Shown here: positions 1 through 8,600 of the stretch, in pieces | Layout of the letters: the number at the start of each line of letters is the position of its first letter | How positions within the stretch are numbered: the first letter of the stretch is position 1 | Assembly (NCBI GenBank): GCA_963931865.1 | Contig: OZ007513.1 | Coordinates: forward strand, 12,491,751-12,555,750 | Direction: 5' to 3' | Source of the DNA: Axinella damicornis | Lineage: Eukaryota > Porifera > Demospongiae > Axinellida > Axinellidae | Length of the DNA: 64,000 bases | The notes under the pieces: model-generated | Told to the model about the DNA's origin: nothing | The model's input: the letters and a program-made list of their open reading frames with translations, nothing else | Database searches by the model: none | Program-made: the position numbers and the translations under genes

Positions 1-1096
1 TCAATGCGTCCATTGTCAATGTAGCCAATGTCAATGTAGCCAATGTCAAAACACAGAATGTCAATGCAGCCAATGTGAATGTAACCAATGTCAATGCAGC
101 CAATGTCAATGCAGCCAATGTCAATGCATCCATTGTCAATGTAGCCAATATCAATGTAGCCAATGTCAATGCGTCCATTGTCAATGTAGCCAATGTCAAT
201 GTAGCCAATGTCAAAACACAGAATGTCAATGCAGCCAATGTCAATGTAGCCAACGTCAATGCAGCCAATGTCAATGTGCCCATGTCAATAATGTCAATGC
301 AATGTAGCCAATGTCAATGCAGCCAATGTCAATGCGTCCAATGTCAATGCAGCCAACATCAATGTCAATGCACCCAATGTCGATGTAGCCAATGTCAATG
401 CAGCCAATGTCAATGCAGCCAGACTCAATGCAGCCAATGTCAATGCAATGTAGCCAATATCCAATGTCAATGCAATGTCGATGTAGCCAATGTCAATGTA
501 GCCAATGCCAATGAAGCCGATGTCAATGCACCCAATGTCAATGTGCCCAACGTCAATGTAGCTAATGTCAATGCAGCCAATGTCAATGCAGCCAGTGTCA
601 ATGCAGCCAAAGTCATATTGCACCCAATGTCAATGCAGCCAATTTCAATGTACCCATTTACCCAGTCAATGTACCCCAGTCAATGTACCCAATGTCAAAA
701 TGAATGTGCCCAACGTCAATGTAGCTAATGTCAATGCAGCCAATTGCAATGTCAATGCAGCCAATGTCAATGCAGCCAATGTCAATGCAGCCAATGTCAA
801 TGCAGCCAATGTCAATGTACCCATCAGTGTACGGCCAATGTCAATATGCTCCAATGTCGATGTACCCAGTCAATGTACCCAATGTCAATGCAGCCAATGT
901 CAATGTACAACCATGCAATGTCAATTCTCCAATGTCAATGTACCCAGTCAATGTACCCAATGTCAATGTCAATGTACCCAATGTCAATGCCAATGTAGCC
1001 ACCAAACGTCCGTCAATGTCATATAACCAATGTCCAATGTCAATATCAATGCTGGCAATGTACATGCATGCAGTCAATGTCAATGCAAACACATAA
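1..1096. repeat. 15-bp minisatellite (about 70 copies)
   Basis: Imperfect tandem array with a 15-bp unit of the form TCAATGCAGCCAATG and variants (TAGCC, CATCC, TGCCC). The period is a multiple of three, so several frames on both strands stay open for 60-217 codons and read as NVNAA-type or CSQCQ-type pentapeptides. These openings are a by-product of the repeat and I do not call them genes. The array runs off the left edge. Confidence 0.95.
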
Positions 1097-1540
1097 TAAT
1101 TGATGTACTGTACTGTGAGCTTACCTTCACTCAGCTGTGAATATCATTTACCTAACTACCTATTGTCTAAGGTGTTGGGAAGTTTCCATGGAGATATCAC
1201 AGTACTAATAAAGTGATACTTCACGGTTGAAAAGTATTTACAAGTTGATACAAGGTATCTTGTTCCAACAAGTCAAATACCTGTATTACGCATGAATTTC
1301 AAAATCCGTAGGTTCTGAAATCATGTATAGGTCTTTAGTGTGGGGTAGCTTCGTTCCCAGGCCATTGCCCCTAGTTATTTGGCTAACAGTTATGCGGTTT
1401 GTTGCATGCGCGTGGGATAGCCTGGGCATCCGACGCTAGCCAACAAGTATAGCTATATGATACCAAGGATTCAAAAAAATTACTTTTATCCACCCTTTCT
1501 CTTGGGCTCACCATTTCCCTTATGAAGCAAACTTGCTGTC
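1097..1540. other. Unassigned spacer
   Basis: No gene supported. Around 1348-1430 there is a degenerate relic of the dispersed TAGCCTCGTTCCCAGG hairpin family (TAGCTTCGTTCCCAGGCC, then GGGATAGCCTGGGCA). Confidence 0.5.
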
Positions 1541-1544
1541 CATG

Positions 1545-1905
1545 GTTGTCTGTTCGAGGGGAGGTGCGTGGTCACTGCAGGTGTCTGTTTGAGGGGAGGT
1601 GCGTGGTCACTGCAGGTTCTGCTGGTGTCTGTTCGAGGGGAGGTGCGTGGTCACTGCAGGTTCTGCTGGTGTCTGTTCGAGGGGAGGTGCGTGGTCACTG
1701 CAGGTTCTGCAGGTGTCTGTTCGAGGGAAGGTGCGTGGTCACTGCAGGTTCTGCTGGTGTCTGTTCGAGGGGAGGTGCGTGGTCACTGCAGGTTCTGCTG
1801 GTGTCTGTTCGAGGGGAGGTGTGTGGTCACTGCAGGTTCTGCAGGTTCTGCAGGTGTCTGTTTGAGGGAAGGTGTGTGGTCACTGCAGGTTCTGCTGGTG
1901 TTCCA
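1545..1905. repeat. 44-bp minisatellite (about 8 copies)
   Basis: Direct repeats of a 44-bp unit containing GTGCGTGGTCACTGCAGG and TGTCTGTTCGAGGGGAGG, with small deletions between units. Three plus-strand frames remain open across it (up to 165 codons). This is expected from the repeat and is not evidence of coding. Confidence 0.9.
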
Positions 1906-2929
1906 AGAGCTTGCTTTCCTTGTAGGACAAATCCCCCTATAGTGCGTTTGAATATATACATTGGTCAGGTGGGGGGACAACCTCAAAAACATTGCAGCAC
2001 CTTTTCCATCAGTTACTAACAGTCACCATGCAGTTAACAACTGTCCTGTTGAGGCTCCAGTAGGAGGGTCTAGTTTGAATACATGTGCTAGAAAAATTAA
2101 ACAAACTCCCAACATTTTACAATATTCAACTGACTCATTATAGTATACTGGCATGCACACATGGAGCTGGAAAAGTTCACCTTTGGCAGCCAAGTTAAGC
2201 ACAATGTCATAGCTACAGAAAATTTGAACATATTACTTGCAAGCTAATGTCTATATTGCATATGCAGCACTCAAGGCCTGCCAGACAAACGAAACTCCAT
2301 TAGCTAGCTATACAGCACAAATTAATGCAGCAGCTATTGCGTTCACTCACCATCAGACTCGCCCAAGACAAATAGACGCCAGAATGAATTTGGCAAGCCC
2401 GCTCAAGTTTCAAAGTCAAGTTCAAACTCAGGTGGCGTGCGCGCGTTGCACTGCGTGGCGCGCCAAAAAAATTGGAGCGAAAATGACTGAGGAGAATCCG
2501 GAGCCCTGCCACCAATCATGGCTATCCTCGCTGCTGCCGTGTTCCTGCCAATTTGCTGCTACCGGTAACGGCGCAGCTGCCATTTTTGCTTCCAATGCTG
2601 CTGCTAGCTAGCTAGCTATAACTAGGCACCAAATGGTATGGCTTAGTGTAGTCTTCAATTCAGTCAACTGAGTTGCCCTTGGCTCTTGGTCCAGGTGTAA
2701 AGTAGCTATCCCAGACTGGCCATGGTAAGTAATATCTTGATAATGACATTTAGGTTGCTAGCTATAGCACACCTTCTAGCAGCTAATACTATCAATCCTA
2801 AAATCCTTGGTGTCTATATACACTGGATGCCTGACCTCCACGTCTATAGTGTGATTGATCTATGCTATAGCTAGGAGATGTGCATGAACCTAGCTTGCCC
2901 ACACAAAACTGCTGCTCATGCATCTCCAC
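1906..2929. other. Intergenic stretch with a GC-rich patch
   Basis: No gene could be supported. The patch 2390-2600 is richer in GC and CpG than its surroundings. It contains a minus-strand ATG in a good Kozak-like context (AAAAATGGCAGC) that opens only about 50 codons, and a plus-strand ATG (MTEENPEPC) running into a possible GTAACG donor. Either could be a first exon or a promoter, but nothing recognisable is encoded. Confidence 0.3.
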
Positions 2930-3150
2930 CATGATGATGCGTGCGCATCTTCCACCGTGATGCATCTTCCACCATGATGCATCTTCCACCGTGATGCATT
3001 TTCCACCATGATGCATCTTCCACCGTGATGCATCTTCCACCGTGATGCATCTTCCACCATGATGCATCTTCCACCATTATGCATCTTCCACCATGATGCA
3101 TCTTCCACCATGATGCATCTTCCACCGTGATGCATCTTCCACCATGATGC
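2930..3150. repeat. 17-bp minisatellite (about 13 copies)
   Basis: Direct repeats of GATGCATCTTCCACCGT with C/T and A/G variants at a few positions. Minus-strand frames read as repeated MHHGGRC/ITVEDAS peptides, which reflect the repeat and not a gene. Confidence 0.93.
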
Positions 3151-3446
3151 AGATACATTTTTCTTCCACAGTGAGGCAGATATAGCCAGCTATTTGCCGA
3201 TCCAGTCAGTACTTGGGCTAGCTCTTCAGAACCCTCTCATGCAGGTGAGCCAGCAGATGTTTGAATGTACGTACGTATCCTTCTGTCTCAACGTAGTCTG
3301 CTTTCAAGTTGACGTAGCTACGGTCTCATGCAGCTGTGGCAATGTCAGATTTCTCAATGACTGGACTGTTTCACCAATTGTGAACTGTGGGGGTAGGTAT
3401 ATACATTAGTGACATTATTAGTATTCATTACATCACCATTCTCTAC

Positions 3447-3651
3447 CGTTGTTGGGCGGAACCAATTAGCACCATCAAGGTAACCCCTTGCACAATGTGT
3501 GCCGTCTGATTTCTTCAGGGAAATCCACCTAGCTTGATCAATACAGTATTGCAAGCAATCAACGTTTGTTGTACTAGGAGTCGTGTCAAAAATGAGGTCA
3601 CTGAGGGAGCAGTAATCAGTGTCTTCACAAGCTGTTACAAGTGCTGCTGAT
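3447..3651 (-). CDS. Candidate internal exon of an unidentified cysteine-rich protein
   Basis: On the minus strand an ATTTTAG acceptor at 3652 precedes an open segment that ends at a possible ACG|GTAGAG donor near 3447; the frame stays open to 3354. It encodes about 68 residues with non-repetitive composition, regularly spaced cysteines (ACEDTDYC, VDCLQYC, THCARG) and aromatic residues, as in an extracellular domain. I do not recognise the family. It cannot be spliced directly to the candidate exon at 5063-5172 because the phases do not match, so at least one further exon would be needed. Confidence 0.4.
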
Positions 3652-3695
3652 CTAAAATAATTTTTGAAAGAGACTACTTTAGTAACCCCACATAG

Positions 3696-3697
<2 letters not shown>

Positions 3698-3746
<49 letters not shown>

Positions 3747-3763
3747 CACACACACACACACAC
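3698..3763. repeat. (CA)n microsatellite
   Basis: About 30 CA dinucleotides with one TG interruption. Confidence 0.98.
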
Positions 3764-3942
3764 TTTGCTTGCTTCTCCAGCCTCTTACCAACCATAAGAA
3801 AGGGCAAAACCCCACGGCTAGGTTTGAATTCCCCATATATATTCCTATGGGAGCTCATGACAACATTTTGCCGTCAATGTACCCCCTAGCCCCAATACTT
3901 ATGGAAGTAAAATTGGTCACTCACCATCCCTTCCCTCCTCGA

Positions 3943-3949
3943 TCCCCCC

Positions 3950-3995
<46 letters not shown>

Positions 3996-4163
3996 ACACA
4001 CACACAGGTAAACAATATTCTATGTTGAGGATATGACCAAGGAGCTTCCCTCTGCTAAACTCAACACTAAAGGTGGAGGGGGAGGGGGGAGAGGGAGGGG
4101 TGGAGTGGGGAGGGTTGAGGGAGTGGAGTGGAGCTAGGAGGGGGGAGGGGGGAGGGATGGGGG
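3943..4163. repeat. Poly-C tract, (CA)n and GGGGAGGG purine tract
   Basis: A run of about 29 C at 3952-3980 is followed by 13 CA dinucleotides to 4006. After a short unique stretch there is a G-rich, GGGGAGGG-like purine tract at 4074-4163. The two G-rich strands lie on opposite strands and could form quadruplex or triplex structures. Exact run lengths are likely to be assembly-sensitive. Confidence 0.9.
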
Positions 4164-4374
4164 TACAGTCAAACCTCCGAACACAGGACACTTTGGGAAC
4201 AATTCAAGTCCAAATTTGTCCTTTGTAGAGAGGTTGTCCTCTTCTCGGAGGTTCAAAATGTATTAGAACCATATATAGGCAAACCAATTATTTGGGACCT
4301 TGAAAAGCATCCTTAGCGCTTTGTAGTTATATTGTGTCCCTATCTGGGAGGGTCCACTATCGGAGGTTTGACTA
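4164..4374. mobile_element. Short TIR element, TA-flanked (Tc1/mariner- or pogo-like MITE), copy 1
   Basis: Terminal inverted repeats of about 14 bp (CAGTCAAACCTCCGA at the left, TCGGAGGTTTGACT at the right) with flanking TA. There is no coding capacity. A second copy of the same family sits at 17452-17669 with the same internal text (GTCCTTTGTAGAGAGGTTG), which confirms a transposable family. Confidence 0.85.
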
Positions 4375-5062
4375 TATATGCACACATGCATATCACTTCA
4401 TAGCAGAAACAGCAGGCTATTTTTGGTCGTGCATAATGCAGTGACCATGCATGTATCGTACATACATGTATCATACATTACTGATATGCATAGCAGACGG
4501 TTCCATCACTCAACATTTTGCAGTTTGACAAAGGTGGTTGCGTCTGTGTTTATCCTCTTTGATGCTGGGATCAGCATCACTGTGCTCATAGGTCAAAGTT
4601 GGCAGAACAGCTGTTGTGGGTTGCAGTAGCCTCGTTCCCAGCAGCTTTTCGTCGCTTACAGTACGCGTGGGAGAGCCTGGGAACGAGGCTAGGTTGCGGT
4701 ACTTTACTGAGATATACAACAGTAGCATACTGATGTGCATGAATTATATGCTTGAGCTCAGAGGTAGCTATGATTGTCTTGTGGACTATCATAAAGTTTA
4801 CTAAGATGTACTTGAGATTACTGATCTGGGTGCTTGCTACAGAATACGTATGAGGTGTTGGAGAGGGCGAGAGCGTGTGTCTCCCACTCACCATGCATAC
4901 ATCCACATGATTGGTTAGCTCAACAACAACCCTTGGGCCGGGATATCACGTTGTAAATGAGGTCACATTGACACAATATAGTCACATGTCTGTCATGACA
5001 TATATAGGTCACATGACTGTCATGAAAAGGGTCACTTGACCATCACAGGACTCCTCCCTCAC
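4375..5062. other. Unassigned stretch
   Basis: Apart from the hairpin at 4627-4691, I see nothing supportable. A minus-strand open stretch after CACAACAG (4505-4603) could be an exon but has no compatible partner. Confidence 0.35.
4627..4691. repeat. Dispersed hairpin family member (TAGCCTCGTTCCCAG)
   Basis: Inverted repeat: TAGCCTCGTTCCCAG at the left and CTGGGAACGAGGCTA at the right, 65 bp in all. The same termini recur at many sites in this window, including 10085-10126, 38314-38357 and 41494-41888, so this is a dispersed non-autonomous element family. Confidence 0.85.
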
Positions 5063-5172
5063 CTTTGTATCATTGGCAAATGGGTTGGATATGACTGTTT
5101 GTGCTCCAGTTCCCTCAGTGTAGTTCAAGGAGAATGCCATAACGACAGGGTCTTCCCCATTCAAGGAAACAA
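5063..5172 (-). CDS. Candidate internal exon of an unidentified gene
   Basis: The minus strand shows an acceptor (GAACCAG) at 5173, an open reading frame of 36 complete codons starting in phase 2, and a clean donor AAG|GTGAGG at 5063. The peptide contains SLNGEDPVVMAFSLNYTEG and an N-x-T sequon, which looks like an extracellular beta-rich domain. No repeat flanks it and no copy of it accompanies the transporter units. It lies 3' of transporter copy 1 on the same strand but belongs to a different gene. No family recognised. Confidence 0.4.
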
Positions 5173-5660
5173 CTGGTTCACCATGTTAACCGTTAACCAT
5201 GAAGTCACATGACATCACATGATATACTTGCCAACTGTACTCTGGAGATTAGGAATGCAAGTGACAAAAAGTTGCCTGGGAATGAATGAAGTAGCTATTT
5301 AGAGTTAGGTTTTAGCATAAGGAAGTGATCAGTGGTGAGAGGTCGAGCAGCTGTACCGTACTCCAGATCCCACATGTGTGTCTCAAGTGTACACTTGAGA
5401 CACAGATTTGCTACATTCAGATTTTTGTACACCACATGCGTGCACTTTCCAGTGACTGTCTACCCTAATTTGGGTCCCAGAGTTGGGGAGGGGCCGGGGT
5501 TAGGGGGGAGGGCATCTCTAATGTCATATGGCAAGGTATCAATCACAACAAAAGTTGATGTACACCTGTTCTTCAGTGCTGACATGAAGGAGCAGCTAAC
5601 CCTAACCTACCTACTTGTGCCTTGTGACTTGAACAGCTAATGTATTATTCAACAACTTAG

Positions 5661-8600
5661 TTATTTCTTCTCTTCTGTATGTAGTAGTTCGGACATTTCA
5701 GTGGTATCTTCCTCATCTGAAAGACTGGGCTCCTTCTCACCAGGACTGGTCTCACTGCTGACAGGAGCAGCTGTGTTCCCCACTTGTGCCTGCAGCTGCT
5801 CTTTCATTCTGCCCAGTTTGCGGTAGAGCAGTAGCAGAGTGAGTATGACAGGGATCTGAAGTGATATCACTATGGACATCGCCAAAAATGTCCGTTTCTT
5901 TGCTCCTTCATAGGCAGCACCAACTGTGGGGCAGAGTATGAACTCATTGGTCACTGACAGGTATGACCACACTGCATCAAAGCAACCAGGTGGATGGTCT
6001 CGGTAGCTACCGGGAGTCTGGTACTGACTCTACTACTGAGAGTACCAGATTGTAGTAAACTGAGTTTAAATTTGGTGCTTTTGCTTTGCCGTTCACGTCA
6101 CAACACTTCATTCATTAATTTGATGCATTGTGAAAGATTTTATGGAAGCATGCGATAAGGAATGAATCCTCCCATGCGGCCTGGGAACGAGGCTAGGCTT
6201 GAACTTGTGACAAGCCTCAACAAGTTTGGTCCTGCAAATTTTTTGTGCTATAATGTAACCATACCTTTGTATCAATATTTTCAGGAGCCCCATAACGAGA
6301 AGGAGTGTCCAACTCGCCCTCAACTGTCCTGCATTCCACTAGTTTAGAACCTCTTTACGTAACATGAGCTGTAGTCTAAGTAGGTGTTTGCCCACCCACT
6401 GGTTCAAATTCCTCAACAATACTATAAATCACCATTTTAGTGTGACCTAAGTCAGTCTAGCCACTAGCCCCTCTCTGCCCGGCTGGTCAAGCGGGCGCGC
6501 GGCGAAGCCGCGCGCGGAGGGCGGAGAAGGTCTAGCAAACATTGCACTTGATCACGTTTCTCTGGAATGCCAATTACATGTACCTGTGAACCGGTGAAGT
6601 GCCAGCTGGAGTTGAGGACGACTTCTGTACGCTTGGAGGCATCCAGATTGGACTAGTTTGGCTCGAGTGTAGGCTGATCGCACGCGAACGGCTCGGTTTA
6701 CAACCACGAGAGTCATGAATAAAATTGGAACGAATCGCTTCAGTGAGATCTGATTGGTCAGTTGAAACGCAATCAAGTGCAATGTTTGCTAGACCCTCTC
6801 CGCCCTCTTCGCCGCACGCCCGCTTGACCGGCCGGGCGGAGAGGGGCTAGCGGCTAGACTAGACCTAAGTATGTTCCCACTAGCCATTATGGTCAATAAC
6901 AAGCAGACTTGTTCTCATAGTTGGACACTCCTTGAGTGCATCTTGCACTGTAGGGTGTTGTATACTGAACTGTTTTATGCCATCATCCCTGCTTGTTATC
7001 TTACTTTTTGCTGTTCTGCTATCCCAACATCTCCATGCAACACCCTACAGTGCAAGATGCACTCAAGGATGATATGCACGATAAGCTTTTCACACAACTT
7101 AAAAATTGCTGGCTTCTGCACAATTGTGCACCACAAGGAAGGGTTTGCAGACATGTAGTCTTTATATGTGAACACAGGCACACACAACTCACGAAATAAG
7201 GGAGCGATGGCTCTGAAAACACCAGTTGATGTAATAGCAAGTCCCATCACCAAGCCCTGTGAATAAAGTTTGAAACACAGTATCAACAGCTGTGAGAAAT
7301 GGTCTGGTGGCTTGAGTCAGTTAGCAGTTTCTGAAAGAACATGGGGCCCCGGGATAGGCTGTTAATATCAGCGTATATGAATGTCATGATGGCACATACA
7401 CATGGGGATTAACCTGGAAATGCAACATAAAGGCAATCACACTAATCAAGCCGCTGCACAACAATCAACCATCTCCCACCTGGTACTGTCGACTGACAAC
7501 ATCTGATAGTACCATCACGATACCAATTCTCGGGATATTAATAGCCGTTCGAAAGATGATTGCACCGATCATGTATTGAACGAAGTTGAGAGTGTGATCC
7601 ACACTCCGACACATCGGTGGGCACGCATGGCAAAGTCTGTGAGTTATTAAAGAGTTTGGGATCCAGTGACAGTGATACTGACTTGAACTCAGAGACTCAC
7701 AAACGTTCATGGCAAGATTGTACGCAATCTCATTCACAACTGGGTGTCGAGGGGAGAATGGTTCCATGTGCCGCAGTGACACAGTGGCAACAGCGACCTC
7801 CTCCCCTGAAGTCATCACAGCAGTGGTGTTGTGCCGTAAGCTGTCATTCAACCATGGACAGTCAGGGAGAACAGGTGGGCAGGGAGGAAGGCTAGTGTTG
7901 GAGACACCTGATGCAAGCTCGGGGTGGTGAAAAAGACTGAATTCAGTGCAGAGGTCATACGGTATTGACTGCCAATCTGCCATCAGTGTTAGGCCAATTG
8001 CGGACAAAATTGTCCCCAAAATTGTGATAAAGCGGCTGTTCAGTTTGATGGTTTGCAAGATTGGGCTGTGGAAAAATAGGGGCAATTCATTTTGCTGTTA
8101 GGCAGCAAAATACATCAAACCTTGAGTCATAGAACACAAATGCTCACTAAAGGTCAGTATAGGCATCTCATTAGCTGTGGTGGGTGATTAGCAAGAATAT
8201 GAAGCAATCCATCCAGTAATCAGCTTTGAAACTTACAGAATGAAAGCACCAAGGGACGTAGGAAGCAGCAGCACAAAGAAGTAGGAAGTGTCCTTGACCG
8301 AGAACCCGAAGGAATCACTCAGAATAGGATTGAACAACTGATCATAGACGATGAACTTGGTAGTGATCAGCCCTCTTGCTACTATCAAGGAAGATATTAT
8401 CTGAAGAACAGTTAAGAGAATTTATACAAGTGATCTCAAAAGCCAGCCTCGGACATAATAATACTAAGTGCTTGATCTGTGTCACTTTCCTACTACTGAA
8501 AGTGTTTTCATAGTCATCTGTTTTGCTGTCTGTATCACACAAAATGTTAAATGCCGGCGACATCAAAGTGCTAGCGGGTGTTTAATCCACCACTTGCTAG

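Noticed and set aside
75..1096. Long overlapping ORFs (up to 217 codons) on both strands
   Set aside because: Produced by a 15-bp repeat lacking stop codons; the peptides are simple repeats on both strands and in several frames.
1522..2019. 165-codon ORF with CRCLFEGRCVVTAGSAG repeats
   Set aside because: Three frames of the 44-bp minisatellite are open together; not coding evidence.
2798..3158. Histidine/glycine-rich minus-strand ORFs (MHHGGRC repeats), considered as a metal-binding protein
   Set aside because: Pure 17-bp minisatellite open in three frames.
3664..4011. ORF of 115 codons over (CA)n and poly-C
   Set aside because: Reads as poly-His-Thr and poly-Pro from microsatellites.
5924..5972. 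Upstream extension of exon 8 (MWSYLSVTNEF)
   Set aside because: The text is open in copies 1-3 but is lost in copies 5 and 6, whereas the AG before TTGGTGCTGCC is kept in all six; using that AG gives matching phase and better agreement with CLN7.
7617..7895. Plus-strand ORF opposite exon 6 (also at 27343, 36869, 49567 and 62006)
   Set aside because: Antisense shadow of the conserved exon 6; it exists because the minus-strand exon is conserved.
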